Assembly (NCBI GenBank): GCA_002409595.1
Contig: DHNQ01000020.1
Span: 14,181-78,180 of the forward strand
Direction of reading: 5' to 3'
DNA from: Dysgonomonas sp. UBA5412
GTDB lineage: Bacteria; Bacteroidota; Bacteroidia; Bacteroidales; Dysgonomonadaceae
DNA length: 64,000 nt
Shown here piece after piece: positions 17,274-28,600 of this stretch (positions are counted from its first letter, which is position 1; every line of letters begins with the position of its first letter). The notes beneath the pieces are model-generated. The model saw only the letters and a program-made list of their open reading frames with translations. It was not told where the DNA came from and searched no databases. A program made the position numbers and the translations under genes.

Positions 17274-19556
17274 ATGAAAAAATATAAAAATCTTATATTC
17301 TACACCACTGTCATTAGTTTCTTTTCTGTTTTGATATACATAATTGTCGAAACGGGAAAGCATAATTTGGAAATAAATAAAAATGTATACGGACTTACCT
17401 CCGAAAATTCAGCATGGGCTGATTTCTTACAGCATTTGGTCGAAGATGTAGGGCAACCCTTATCTACATTACTTTTACAAATAGTTGTTATTTTGTTGGC
17501 TGTTCGATTTTTCGGTTGGATTTGTCAAAAAATAGGTCAACCCACCGTTGTAGGTGAAATCTTTGCCGGAGTTGTACTAGGACCATCGCTACTAGGACAT
17601 TATTTTCCACATGTTTCAGAATTTCTCTTTCCCGTATCATCATTAGATAACATACAATTTTTAAGTCAAATAGGGCTTATCTTGTTTATGTTTATTGTTG
17701 GTATGGAACTTAATTTAAAGACATTGAAAAACAAGGCAAATGAAGCTCTTGTTATCAGCCATACCAGTATAGCGGTATGTTTTACACTGGGTGTATTGAC
17801 TGCATATTTTCTTTTCGATACTTTTTCGCTTCAAAGTACTACCACATTTCTTCCCTTTGCCTTGTTTATGGGCATATCCATGAGTATAGCAGCATTTCCT
17901 GTCATGGCAAGGATAGTACATGAGCGAGGAATAAATAAAACTCCTTTGGGGGGAACTATTATCACTTGTGCGGCAATAGACGATATTACGGCATGGTGCT
18001 TATTGGCTACTGTTATTGCTATTGTAAAAGCAGGTTCAGGCATAAGTTCGCTTTTTATTATATTACTTGCTCTTGTGTATATCCTTTTTATGTTTAAGGT
18101 TATACGCCCATTTTTGCAACGAATTGCCGATTTGCAGGTGTCGAACCGAATAATAAGCAAATCTGTAATCGGTATTTTCTTTTTTGTACTATTTCTTTCA
18201 GCCTATGCTACAGAAGTAATTGGTATACATGCGCTTTTCGGAGCTTTCTTGGCGGGTGTGATTATGCCTTCAAATCTCAATCTGAGAACTTTGTTTACTG
18301 ACAAGATAGAAGACATCTCGTCTGTTTTATTACTGCCTTTGTTCTTTGTTTTTACTGGACTCCGTACTCAGATAGGTTTATTGAATGAGCCGGGGATGTG
18401 GATGATTTGTGGGGGGATTGTATTCCTTGCAGTGTTCGGCAAAAGTATGGGTAGTGCTTTGGCTGCTAAATATGTAGGCAATAGTTGGAAGGATAGTCTG
18501 ATGATAGGTGCCTTGATGAATACGCGTGGGCTAATGGAACTGGTGGTATTGAATATCGGACTCGATCTGGGAATACTCACACCCGAAGTATTTGCTATGA
18601 TGGTGGTTATGGCTCTGACTACTACTTTTATGACTTCTCCATTATTAAGTCTTATAGAACGGATATTCAAAGATAAACAAACGAATATAAATGTGGCAGA
18701 GGCTGAGAAATATAAGATTCTTGTATCTTTTCAGAATGCTGAAATTGGGCGTAAGCTAATGTTTATAGCGAATAGTTTTATTCGAAAAAAACAATCCTAT
18801 TCGGAATTAACAATGTTACATCCTTCCGAAGGAAAACTATTATCTCAATATGGTATAGATGAAGAGGAAGAAGAAATATTTCAACCCATAGAACAGGAAG
18901 CGCGTAGTCTGCAACAAGACTTTATTCCGGTGTTTAAGATTGTAGGAGATACGGATTCAGCAACAGCTAAATTTGCAAATAAGGGAGATTATAATTTTCT
19001 TCTTATCGGTTACAAAGCATCTGCTCTTGCAGATAATGTGCTGGGACGTTTTCTAGGATTCTCGAACAGATTGCTTCATCTGCCAGATTTTTTGTTGACA
19101 AGGTTAGGCAATCAGAAAAAATGGCGTAGATTGTTAGTTGCACCCATTGATGAAGGTACACGTACGATAGTTTCTAAAAGTGATATACCGGTTGGCATAT
19201 TTATTGATAAAGGATTAGTAAGCATGCGAAATATTTTCATCCCTATTTTTGATGAGAATGATATTTTTGTAGGAGAATTTATGGAAAGATTGGCTGAGAA
19301 TTCATATGTTAGAATTATCTTGTGGGATGCTATTGGACTGGTAGACAGTTCTATGGATTTCACAAAATCGGTAAGAAACATAAAGTCAGTCAATCCTTAT
19401 TTGTTTCAATTATGGAATAATAATATTCCCATAGATGGTGATATCCTGAAAAAACAAGATCTTATATTGATAAGCCTTAATAGTTGGAAGGAAATAGATA
19501 ATAGAAATCCAAAATTGATGAAAGAGGCTCCCTCTATATTAGTTTTAGCTAATTAG
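17274..19556 (+). CDS. CPA2-family cation:proton antiporter
   Basis: A Kef/NapA-type Na+(or K+)/H+ exchanger in the inner membrane. The 760 residues have a leading helix at 8-26 and then about 12 hydrophobic segments up to residue 465. The core includes QPTVVGEIFAGVVLGPSLLG, LFMFIVGMELNL and the ion-binding pair CAAIDDITAW (Asp-Asp in the crossover helix). After the membrane part is a soluble region of almost 300 residues with no TrkA-N motif. It has weak universal-stress-like alternation (RRLLVAPIDEGT and RNIFIPIFDEND), a pattern common in Bacteroidota homologues. It is followed after 32 bases by the TPR gene, so probably an operon. Confidence 0.9.
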   Translation: MKKYKNLIFYTTVISFFSVLIYIIVETGKHNLEINKNVYGLTSENSAWADFLQHLVEDVGQPLSTLLLQIVVILLAVRFFGWICQKIGQPTVVGEIFAGVVLGPSLLGHYFPHVSEFLFPVSSLDNIQFLSQIGLILFMFIVGMELNLKTLKNKANEALVISHTSIAVCFTLGVLTAYFLFDTFSLQSTTTFLPFALFMGISMSIAAFPVMARIVHERGINKTPLGGTIITCAAIDDITAWCLLATVIAIVKAGSGISSLFIILLALVYILFMFKVIRPFLQRIADLQVSNRIISKSVIGIFFFVLFLSAYATEVIGIHALFGAFLAGVIMPSNLNLRTLFTDKIEDISSVLLLPLFFVFTGLRTQIGLLNEPGMWMICGGIVFLAVFGKSMGSALAAKYVGNSWKDSLMIGALMNTRGLMELVVLNIGLDLGILTPEVFAMMVVMALTTTFMTSPLLSLIERIFKDKQTNINVAEAEKYKILVSFQNAEIGRKLMFIANSFIRKKQSYSELTMLHPSEGKLLSQYGIDEEEEEIFQPIEQEARSLQQDFIPVFKIVGDTDSATAKFANKGDYNFLLIGYKASALADNVLGRFLGFSNRLLHLPDFLLTRLGNQKKWRRLLVAPIDEGTRTIVSKSDIPVGIFIDKGLVSMRNIFIPIFDENDIFVGEFMERLAENSYVRIILWDAIGLVDSSMDFTKSVRNIKSVNPYLFQLWNNNIPIDGDILKKQDLILISLNSWKEIDNRNPKLMKEAPSILVLAN

Positions 19557-19588
19557 TTATTTGATTTACAACGAAAAAGAAATAAAGA

Positions 19589-21802
19589 ATGAATAATTAC
19601 GATACCCTCTCTTTAAAGAAAGAAATATTGCTTCATCTGTCAAAAAGGCAGTTGAAAGATGCTTTTGAATTGTTGATGAAGCTTGCTGTTAATATTCAGG
19701 ATTGGAAGATAAGTGAAACTTTGAGCGAATTGGAGACAAATTATAAATTTATGCTTCATTATATGTTTGAAGGAGTTGAAGATCCTGAACGTGAAAATGT
19801 ATATCGTAATTTGTTGCGTTCACTTTATGAACTAACGGATGATGCTGCTGACGAATTATTGAAAGTAGAATCTTCTAATATTTTTTATGAAAGATATCGG
19901 GTTATTAATTATCGGCGATTGAATATTCTTGATTACTTTAACCAATTGCAGGAACTGGTCGAAAATATAGCCATCGTATCTTTACAAAATGGTGAAAGCG
20001 AGCGGAGTAGTCGTGTCCGTGAATTATCTGTAAAAAGGGAACGAATAGCCTCAGATATGTTTCTTAGCGTATACACATCTGCTAGAGCTGACGAAAAAGA
20101 TTTAGAAAACTATTTGTCCGTTGTCAATAATGCAGAACTACCCTTAAGGGAAAGAAGTGTATTTATTTCCGCTCTGACACTTAGTATATTTCATAGATTC
20201 GACTTTCGAAAAATTCAGGTATTGATGGAGGCTGCCATTTCTGACAATCTGCAACTCAGGGCACGAGCAAATGTAGCTTTAGTTATTGCAATGCAAATGT
20301 ATGATTTACGATGGTCATTATATCCCGAATTACAGAGTCGATTAGCCGTATTGGGCGAAAATAAAGACTTCAGAAAATCTGTTTTACGCATTATTATTCA
20401 ATTAATCAGATCAAGAGAAACAGAGCAGATAAGCAAAAAGATAAAAGAAGAGATTCTTCCCGAAATGATGAAGTTCAACAATTTGGCAGGACGAAAATTA
20501 AATATGGAAGAATTGATGGGCGAATCAGAATTTTCTGAAAAAAATCCGGAATGGCAGAAAGAACTTGAAGATTCAGGATTAAGTAAGAAATTGCAAGAAT
20601 ATTCCAGCCTCCAGATGGAAGGGGCAGACGTTTTTCACTCTACTTTTTCGGGACTCAAAAGCTTTCCTTTTTTCTCAGAAATGAGTAATTGGTTTATGCC
20701 TTTCGACCCTAAATACTCGGAATTTCAGATTTTATTTCCCGAAGATAAAAAAAGTCATCTGTTGCAGGCTGCTGTTGTAGATTCGGGACATATGTGCAAT
20801 TCTGACAAATATTCTTTTTGCTTGAGCCTTCTGCAAATATCGTCTGCTCAACGTGAGATGATGCTTGGACGTATGAGTGCAGAATCGGAAGAAGTAAAGC
20901 AATTACAAAAAGAAGCACAGGCAATGAATCCAACTATTGATGAAGAAGTTATGTCTAATCAATATATTCAGGATCTGTATAGATTCTTTAAATTGTATCC
21001 GTATCGAAATAATTTTTACGACATATTCAATTTGAATCTGAATTTTTATGAGAAAAAATCAATAGCACCACTTATTTCAGGTGTAGATGATATGAAAAAG
21101 ATTGCTTCGTATTGTTTTGATAAGAATAAATTCAGCGAAGCTTTAGATATTTTCAACAGACTGATAAAAATAGACAATCGGAATGATGATGTTTGGCAGA
21201 AGATAGGCTATTGCAAACAAATGATCAACTGTCCTGAAGAAGCTTTAGAAGCCTATTTGCAAGCTGACTTATTAAAGCCTAACAACTCATGGATAATAAA
21301 GAGAATAGCTCAGTTGTATCGTACATTGAAAAAGCCGGAATTGTCTCTCGACTATTACAAAAAGGCAGCTAAACTTACTCCAGATAACATTTCGATAGAA
21401 TTGAATATAGGACATTGTCATCTTGAACTGAATAATTATGAGGAAGCATTAAATACATATTTCAAAGTAGAATTATTAGATAGTAAAGGCACGAAGGCTT
21501 TCAGACCTATTGCATGGACAGCATTCTTGTTGAAGAAATACGAGTTGTCCCGTAAATATTATCAACAAGTCCTGTCTGCCAAACCAACTATACATGATTA
21601 TTTAAATGCTGGACATGTGGAGCTTTGTGTAGGTAATAAGAAGGAGGCTATATCCTTGTATAAACAGTCTTTATATCAGGATCGGGATTTTGAGTTATTT
21701 CAATTACTATTCGATGCAGACAAAGATGTGCTTATCTCTCATGGAATAGATGCCCGTATATTTCCATTCTTATTTGATCAGGTAAAATACAATATGGATT
21801 AG
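19589..21802 (+). CDS. Large TPR-repeat protein
   Basis: 737 residues, soluble, no signal peptide. The N-terminal 480 residues are all-helical without a recognised domain. From about 490 to 710 there are tetratricopeptide repeats, for example NKFSEALDIFNRLIKIDNRND, then CPEEALEAYLQADLLKPNN, then KPELSLDYYKKAAKLTPDN, then NYEEALNTYFKVELLDSKG, and a last repeat with KKEAISLYKQSLYQD. It probably acts as a cytoplasmic scaffold. It is co-directional and close behind the antiporter; homologues of unknown function occur in other Bacteroidales. Partner unknown. Confidence 0.75.
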   Translation: MNNYDTLSLKKEILLHLSKRQLKDAFELLMKLAVNIQDWKISETLSELETNYKFMLHYMFEGVEDPERENVYRNLLRSLYELTDDAADELLKVESSNIFYERYRVINYRRLNILDYFNQLQELVENIAIVSLQNGESERSSRVRELSVKRERIASDMFLSVYTSARADEKDLENYLSVVNNAELPLRERSVFISALTLSIFHRFDFRKIQVLMEAAISDNLQLRARANVALVIAMQMYDLRWSLYPELQSRLAVLGENKDFRKSVLRIIIQLIRSRETEQISKKIKEEILPEMMKFNNLAGRKLNMEELMGESEFSEKNPEWQKELEDSGLSKKLQEYSSLQMEGADVFHSTFSGLKSFPFFSEMSNWFMPFDPKYSEFQILFPEDKKSHLLQAAVVDSGHMCNSDKYSFCLSLLQISSAQREMMLGRMSAESEEVKQLQKEAQAMNPTIDEEVMSNQYIQDLYRFFKLYPYRNNFYDIFNLNLNFYEKKSIAPLISGVDDMKKIASYCFDKNKFSEALDIFNRLIKIDNRNDDVWQKIGYCKQMINCPEEALEAYLQADLLKPNNSWIIKRIAQLYRTLKKPELSLDYYKKAAKLTPDNISIELNIGHCHLELNNYEEALNTYFKVELLDSKGTKAFRPIAWTAFLLKKYELSRKYYQQVLSAKPTIHDYLNAGHVELCVGNKKEAISLYKQSLYQDRDFELFQLLFDADKDVLISHGIDARIFPFLFDQVKYNMD

Positions 21803-21906
21803 GTAATAGATTTATTTATATTTGCTTATATACTATAAATTAATCTCTCTTTGGTTACGATTTGATACATACTGAAATTATATTTTAGTATTTTTTCATC
21901 TATCCA

Positions 21907-21937
21907 TTGTTTACCCTTACTAAAAATATTATTTTTG
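21907..21937 (+). promoter_or_regulatory. Promoter of the phosphohexomutase gene
   Basis: TTG at 21907-21909, a 20-base spacer and TATTTTTG at 21930-21937, a full match to the Bacteroidota -33/-7 pattern. The start codon is 69 bases further on, leaving a 5' leader. Confidence 0.65.
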
Positions 21938-22006
21938 TTATTTACTAAAAGTTATTATGCCTAATATAAACCATGAACTAAACAGAAATTAAAATAAAAA
22001 TTAGAT

Positions 22007-23752
22007 ATGGAAAATAATGATTTGCTTTTGCAAGTAACATCCAAAGCTGAAACTTGGCTTTCGGACAAATATGACGAAGAGACTAGACGAGAAGTGCAAG
22101 CATTATTAGACAATGAGGATAAAGCCGGCCTAATAGAAGCTTTTTATAAAGATCTTGAATTTGGCACAGGTGGACTTCGAGGCATAATGGGAGTTGGTAG
22201 CAACAGAGTTAATATATACACAATAGGTGCAGCTACACAGGGATTGGCAAATTACTTATTAAAAGAATTTTCAACTAAAGACCTTATAAAAGTTGTTATT
22301 GGACACGATTGTCGAAACAACAGCCGAAAGTTTGCTCAAATATCAGCAGATATATTGTCTGCTAATGGCATAAAAGCATATCTTTTCGAAGACTTACGCC
22401 CTACGCCGGAAGTTTCGTATGCAATCCGGAAATTGGGATGTCAGAGTGGTATAATGATCACAGCATCTCACAATCCTAAAGCTTATAACGGATATAAAGC
22501 ATACTGGGAAGATGGTGCACAGGTTATACCTCCACACGATAAAAATATTATTGGGGAAGTAAATCGTGTAAATGTAGGAGATATAAAATTCAAAGGAAAT
22601 AAAGACCTGATAGAAGTATTAGGTAAAAATATAGATGAAGAATATATAAATGATTTGAAGTCTATATTATTATCTACCGACTCTATCAAGCGCCATGCTA
22701 ATATTGGTATTGTATATACACCTTTGCATGGCACAGGGTTTACCATTATACCTAAGGCGCTTAAAGCATGCGGTTTTACCAATATTATTAATGTTCCAGA
22801 ACAAGATATACTCAGCGGAGATTTTCCGACAGTAGTCTCACCCAATCCGGAAGATCCTGCAGCAATGGCTTTGGCTGTAAAGAAAGCTGTGGAAACTAAT
22901 GCAGACTTGGTATTTGCTACCGATCCCGATGCAGACCGTTTTGGAGCAGGTATTCGCAATGATAAAGGAGAATTTATCTTGCTTAATGGTAATCAAACCA
23001 TGCTTATTCTTATTTACTATATAATTACACGTAAAAAAGAACTCGGACAGCTTACAGGCAAGGAATATACTGTACGCACAATCGTAACCAGTGCTTTGAC
23101 TCAGGTAGTATCAGAAAAAAACGGTGTCGAAATGTTTGAATGTTATACCGGTTTCAAATGGATTGCTGCCATTATGCGTGAATTAGAAGGCAAACGTCAG
23201 TATATAGGAGGAGGTGAAGAAAGCTACGGTTTCCTAGCCGAAGATTTTGTGCGTGACAAAGACTCTGTTTCAGCCGCAATGCTGTTTGGTGAAATTGCAG
23301 CATGGGCTAAAGATAATGGTAAAACATTGTACGAAATGCTTCAGGATATCTATATCGAATATGGTTATTCTAAAGAGAAAGGTATTTCGGTAACAAAAGA
23401 AGGTCGTAGTGGCGCAGAAGAAATAGAGGCTATGATGAAGAATTTTAGAGAGAATCCGTTGACACAAATAGCAGGCTCAAAAGTGACTCTTATCAAAGAC
23501 TTTGTTACACTTAAGGCGCAAGATCTGAATATAAATGAAGAATTTACTTTGGAGATGCCAACTACTTCAAACGTATTACAATACTTTACCGAAGATGGAA
23601 CAAAAGTATCTATACGTCCTTCAGGAACAGAACCTAAGATTAAGTTTTACATCGAAGTAAAAGATAAGCTTAAATCCAGAGCAGATTATGAAGCCGTAGA
23701 TGCAGCAACAGAAAGTAAGATAGAACAGGTCCGTGCTGATTTAGGTATATAA
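22007..23752 (+). CDS. Phospho-sugar mutase (phosphoglucomutase/phosphomannomutase family)
   Basis: Interconverts hexose 1- and 6-phosphates (glucose and/or mannose) for cell-wall and polysaccharide precursors; alpha-D-phosphohexomutase fold with four domains. The 581 residues show the phosphoserine loop TASHNP with Ser154, the magnesium loop DPDADR (Asp306, 308, 310), the sugar-specificity loop GGGEESYG and the phosphate-binding RPSGTEPKIKFY near the C-terminus. The GEESYG form is that of the long phosphoglucomutase/PMM subgroup common in Bacteroidota and Firmicutes. Single gene with its own promoter and terminator. Confidence 0.95.
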   Translation: MENNDLLLQVTSKAETWLSDKYDEETRREVQALLDNEDKAGLIEAFYKDLEFGTGGLRGIMGVGSNRVNIYTIGAATQGLANYLLKEFSTKDLIKVVIGHDCRNNSRKFAQISADILSANGIKAYLFEDLRPTPEVSYAIRKLGCQSGIMITASHNPKAYNGYKAYWEDGAQVIPPHDKNIIGEVNRVNVGDIKFKGNKDLIEVLGKNIDEEYINDLKSILLSTDSIKRHANIGIVYTPLHGTGFTIIPKALKACGFTNIINVPEQDILSGDFPTVVSPNPEDPAAMALAVKKAVETNADLVFATDPDADRFGAGIRNDKGEFILLNGNQTMLILIYYIITRKKELGQLTGKEYTVRTIVTSALTQVVSEKNGVEMFECYTGFKWIAAIMRELEGKRQYIGGGEESYGFLAEDFVRDKDSVSAAMLFGEIAAWAKDNGKTLYEMLQDIYIEYGYSKEKGISVTKEGRSGAEEIEAMMKNFRENPLTQIAGSKVTLIKDFVTLKAQDLNINEEFTLEMPTTSNVLQYFTEDGTKVSIRPSGTEPKIKFYIEVKDKLKSRADYEAVDAATESKIEQVRADLGI

Positions 23753-23767
23753 AAAATATGTAAAAGC

Positions 23768-23800
23768 AAAAAGCCGGATAGTCAGACTGTCCGGCTTTTT
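23768..23800 (+). terminator. Rho-independent terminator after the phosphohexomutase
   Basis: 11-bp stem AAAAAGCCGGA / TCCGGCTTTTT with an 11-base loop that can form a small inner helix (AGT/ACT), ending in five T. Confidence 0.93.
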
Positions 23801-23941
23801 ATATCTTATAGAAATAAATTATGAAGCATATATAAAAATATATAACATTTGTTTTAGCATTTACATCCTAGGTGAAGATGTTATAAAGCATATTTTTTTG
23901 CAAAAAATGTTAATTGTTTAAATATTTCCACCAATATAGAA

Positions 23942-23971
23942 TACTTATTATAAGTACACTTATTACATTTG
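23942..23971 (+). promoter_or_regulatory. Promoter with inverted-repeat operator before the marR-RND operon
   Basis: A perfect 7-1-7 palindrome TACTTAT-T-ATAAGTA at 23942-23956 is followed at once by a further half-site ACTTAT and then the -7 box TACATTTG at 23964-23971. The palindrome covers the place where the -33 contact would be. It lies 46 bases before the marR start codon. MarR proteins commonly bind such AT-rich palindromes in their own promoters, so autoregulation is the natural inference. Confidence 0.6.
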
Positions 23972-24016
23972 CATCCAAATTAGATAAAGAACTTAATAAG
24001 TAAAGTAAAATTAATA

Positions 24017-24493
24017 ATGAATGGAAATAGCAGCAGATTAGAAAATCCGAATGAGGATATCGGATATTTGATATGGCGTGTTTCTAAATATTGGCAAAGA
24101 GGCAAACATAAAATATTAGACGAATTCGGACTTACTACCTCTCAATTAGAGTTGCTAGGAGCTATATATCATATGTCGTCCCACAATATTGAAGCTACAC
24201 AAATTATACTGTCACAAGAGACAGATATAGATCCGATGACTACATCTACAACTTTGAGAAATCTGGAGCGAAAAGGTCTGATCAGACGGTATGAGAGTAC
24301 AACAGATACTCGGGCTCGTATCGTAAAACTCACCGATACAGGAAAAGACCTCTTTGAAAAAGCAGTTGTAAAGTTGAAGAATGAACAAAACAAATTATTC
24401 AGTAATATGGATCTGAACCTGAATGAATTGAAAACTCAATTAAGCCTATTGCTTAAAGAACTGGACAAGATTGGAAAATCAGATAATAAATAA
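24017..24493 (+). CDS. MarR-family transcriptional regulator
   Basis: A 158-residue winged-helix dimer, likely repressor of the efflux operon it heads. Residues 30-120 hold the MarR fold: LTTSQLELLGAIYHM, then a recognition-helix region DPMTTSTTLRNLERKGLIRR and the wing TDTRARIVKLTDTG. DPMTTSTTLRNLE with DTRAR is the typical MarR DNA-binding signature. The gene is 33 bases before the adaptor gene and preceded by a promoter containing an inverted repeat. The ligand is unknown; drugs or aromatic acids are usual for the family. Confidence 0.9.
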   Translation: MNGNSSRLENPNEDIGYLIWRVSKYWQRGKHKILDEFGLTTSQLELLGAIYHMSSHNIEATQIILSQETDIDPMTTSTTLRNLERKGLIRRYESTTDTRARIVKLTDTGKDLFEKAVVKLKNEQNKLFSNMDLNLNELKTQLSLLLKELDKIGKSDNK

Positions 24494-24526
24494 GTAAAAT
24501 CAAACAATAATTAATAAATATTAGGT

Positions 24527-25633
24527 ATGAATGTAAAGAAGATTGTTTTTGGAGCAACAGCTTTAATGGTCATGGCTTCTTGTGGTAAGCAAGCCAATTC
24601 TGGAGGAGATAAAGATGAACCTCAACCTTACAAAACGCAAGTGCTAGCAGAGCAGGATGCGCAGTTGGAAACCATATACCCTGTTACTATAAAGGGTAAA
24701 GAAGATATCGAAATACGTCCGCGTATCGATGGCTTTATTGATGCCATATACGTAGATGAAGGATCGGTTGTAAAAAAGGGACAATCATTGTTTCTTATCA
24801 ACTCGCCGTCTGCGACTCAAGCTTTAACAACAGCTAAGGCTAGCGTAGAAAGTGCTCAGGCACAAGTTAATACAGCACAGGTTAATGTTGATCGTATCAA
24901 ACCTCTTGCTGAAAAAGGTATTGTAAGTTATACTCAGCTAAACACTTATGAAAATGCGTTATTGTCAGCTAAAGCTTCTTTAGCACAAGCAAAAGCTCAA
25001 TTGGCAAATGCTCAAGCTACTGTTAGCTGGACGCAAGTTGCAAGTCCGGTAGATGGAGTTGTTGGAGCTATCAATTATCGTTTGGGTAGTTTAGTTAGCA
25101 GTTCAAATGTATTAACAACAGTTGCCAATACAAGTAATGTTTTCGCTTACTTTTCTCTAAATGAAAAAGCTTTAACAGAATTTTTAGGCACATTGGAAGG
25201 AAATACTCAGGCTGAAAAAATAAAAAATGCACCTGAAATCACATTAATTCTTGCTGATGGAACAACCTATGAAGAAAAAGGCAAATTGGAAACTATTACC
25301 GGTGTAATTAATATTACGACAGGTACAGCAAACTTTAGAGCCGAATTTCCTAATAAGTTAGGACATCTAAGAAGTGGAACCAGTGGTAAGATATCTATTC
25401 CACGCACATTACATAATGTATTTGTAATTCCACAAGCAGCAACATTCTCTCAACAGGATAAAATTCTTGTTTATAAAGTTCAGGGAGATTCTGTTATACA
25501 GAAAACGATTTCGGCACATGGAATGCCTGATGGTAAAAGCTTTGCTGTTACAGACGGACTTGTAAGCGGAGACAAAATTGTTTCTTCGGGTGTAGCTACC
25601 TTATCAAACGGTAAAAAAATCAAAGCTGAATAA
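24527..25633 (+). CDS. RND efflux periplasmic adaptor (membrane fusion protein), lipoprotein
   Basis: Bridges the inner-membrane pump and outer-membrane channel of a tripartite efflux system. The 368 residues open with a lipoprotein signal (MVMASC, lipidated Cys19). Then come a barrel-sandwich hybrid half (GFIDAIYVDEGSVVKKGQSLF), an Ala/Gln-rich alpha-helical hairpin at about 105-165, the second lipoyl half (ASPVDGVVGAINYRLG), and beta-barrel and membrane-proximal domains to the end. It matches the AcrA/MexA (HAE1) type. Genes for pump and channel follow directly. Confidence 0.94.
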   Translation: MNVKKIVFGATALMVMASCGKQANSGGDKDEPQPYKTQVLAEQDAQLETIYPVTIKGKEDIEIRPRIDGFIDAIYVDEGSVVKKGQSLFLINSPSATQALTTAKASVESAQAQVNTAQVNVDRIKPLAEKGIVSYTQLNTYENALLSAKASLAQAKAQLANAQATVSWTQVASPVDGVVGAINYRLGSLVSSSNVLTTVANTSNVFAYFSLNEKALTEFLGTLEGNTQAEKIKNAPEITLILADGTTYEEKGKLETITGVINITTGTANFRAEFPNKLGHLRSGTSGKISIPRTLHNVFVIPQAATFSQQDKILVYKVQGDSVIQKTISAHGMPDGKSFAVTDGLVSGDKIVSSGVATLSNGKKIKAE

Positions 25634-25670
25634 TTACTCGCATTAGTCAAAAACTAAAAAAAGAGATACA

Positions 25671-28600
25671 ATGTTAAAAACATTCATAGAAAGACCCGTA
25701 TTATCGACCGTAATATCCATTATCATTGTGGTATTAGGGCTAATCGGTCTGGTTACATTACCCGTGGAACAATATCCTAATATTGCTCCTCCCACAGTGC
25801 GGGTTACAGCCTCTTATCCAGGGGCCAATGCAGATGTGGTTATGAATAGTGTGGTTATTCCACTAGAAGAACAAATAAATGGTGTGGAAGGGATGACATA
25901 TATGACATCATCTGCATCAAATAGTGGTTCTGCCGAAATAACAGTATATTTTGAGCAAGGAATAAACCCAGATATTGCAGCTGTAAACGTGCAAAACCTT
26001 GCAGCTCGTGCAACCCCTTTGTTGCCTTCCGAAGTAACTCAAACGGGAGTTATTGTAAGAAAGCAGCAGAGTAGTACGATTATGATGATCTCATTGACGT
26101 GTGATAATCCCGACTTCGATGCTCGTTTCGTACAGAACTATGCAAATATTAATATTTTGCCTCAGATCAAACGTGTACATGGTGTGGGGGATGCTAATAT
26201 ATATGGAGCAAAAGACTATTCAATGCGTATCTGGTTTAAACCGGATGTAATGGCATCATATAAGATTAGTCCGATGGAAGCAATAAATGCATTGACTGAA
26301 CAAAATATTGAAGCAGCTCCCGGAGAGTTGGGACAAAACAGTGATCAGGCCTTCCAATACACTCTTAAATATACAGGTCGTTTAAAAACAACAGATGAAT
26401 TCGGTAATATTATAGTTCGTTCAGAGAATGGACAAATTCTTCGATTAAAAGACATTGCTGATATTGAATTAGGCTCATTGAACTATTCGGTAGTATCAAG
26501 AACTGATGGTCTGGAATCTATTGCTATTGGTATTAGTCAAACTGCAGGATCCAATGCTCAGGAAGTGATCAACAATATCAAAGAAGAGTTGAACAAAGCA
26601 TCCGAAACATTCCCTGCCGGCTTTAAGATCACTTATATGATGGATGCAAACGAATTTTTAAGTGCCTCTATCGACAAAGTTATCCACACATTGATAGAAG
26701 CCTTTATTCTTGTATTTATTGTTGTATTTGTATTCTTACAAGATTTCCGCTCAACCATTATTCCGGCAATAGCCGTGCCGGTTGCCATTGTAGGTACATT
26801 CTTTTTCCTTCAGTTGTTTGGATTCTCTATCAACTTGCTTACATTGTTTGCGTTGATTCTGGCTATTGGTATTGTGGTCGATGATGCCATAGTCGTCGTC
26901 GAGGCCGTCCATGCTCAGTTAGATGCCGGAGAAAAAGATCCGAAAGTAGCAACAATGACGGCGATGAAAGAAATTGCACCTGCGATTGTATCCATTACAC
27001 TTGTGATGTCGGCAGTGTTTATTCCTGTTAGTTTTATCGGAGGTACATCCGGTATATTCTACAAACAATTTGGTTTGACATTAGCTATTTCAATTATCAT
27101 ATCTGCTGTGAATGCCTTGACTCTGAGTCCTGCACTTTGTGCTCTATTCCTTAAAGGGCATAGCGATGAAGAAGGACATGGTAAAAAGAACTTGTTACAA
27201 AGATTTTACTTTAGTTTCAACGTTGCATTTAGTACAGCAACATCCAAATATAAATCAGCTCTTCATTTCTTAGGAAAACGAGGACATCGCTGGATTACAG
27301 TTGCTATTATAGGTGTCGCCATAGTTATTATGGTTGCATTGATGAAAATGATTCCTACCGGATTTGTACCACAGGAAGATAGTGGAGTAGTAATGGGTAT
27401 TATAACATTACCTCCGGGTGCATCATTGGAAAGAACCGACTCTTTGACTAATAATGTGATTAAAGAAGCCAAACAAATACCTCATGTAAAGAATGTATTG
27501 AATATTACAGGGGTAGACTTTCTTAGTGGAGGTTTAGGAGGATCATACGCAGCCATTATTATTAAATTAGATCCTTGGAGCGAAAGAAAAAGTACAGTAA
27601 ATGATGTTGTTGCTGAAATGACTAAGAGAACAGCATCAATGAAAGATGCTACATTCTTATTCATGGGGGCTCCTACCCTTCAGGGATTCGGTTTAGGTAC
27701 CGGTGTAGAAATGAATATGCAGGACCGTACAGGAGGAGATATTCATAAATTCTATGGTATCACTAATACTTTCTTAGATAAACTTCGTAAAAGAGAAGAG
27801 GTTATGATAGCAATGACTACATTTAACCCTAACTTCCCTCAGAAAGAAATTGAAGCTAATATACCGAAGATAAAAGAAGCCGGGTTAACGTTAAGTGGTG
27901 TTATGACTACTTTACAGGCATATGTTGGTAGTATGTATATTTCTAATTTCAACTTGTATGGAAAACAATTCCGTGTTATGGCTCAGGCATCGCCGGAATA
28001 TCGGTCCAATGTTGGAGATCTTGATGGATTATATGTTCAGACAGGTTCCGGAGAAATGTCTCCTATCACAGAGTTTATAACAATTAAAGATGTTACAGGT
28101 CCGCAAATGTTAACACGTTTCAATATGTATTCATCTATGAGTTTGACTATTATACCAAACTTTGCTTCCGGTAAGAGTACCGGGGATGCTATTAAGGCAG
28201 TAGAAGAAGTTGCAGCTGAAACATTACCTATTGGTTATGGTTATGAATTTTCGGGTATGACACGTGAAGAGGTTGGTAGTGGTAGTCAGACTACTCTCAT
28301 ATTTGCATTATGTTTGATATTCGTTTACCTGTTGCTGTGTGCATTATACGAAAGCTATATTATTCCATTAGCCGTTATATTCTCACTGCCAGTAGGTTTG
28401 GCCGGAGTATTTATATTCATCTTTATAGCCATGATGGCGGGTACAGGTATTGTTAATAATATTTATGTGCAGATATCGCTCGTCATGCTAATCGGACTCT
28501 TGGCTAAGAATGCCATCCTTATTGTGGAGTACGCAATCCAGCGTCGTCAGCAAGGTATGAGTATTGTAGAAGCTGCTGTAAATGGAGCCGTAGCTCGTTT

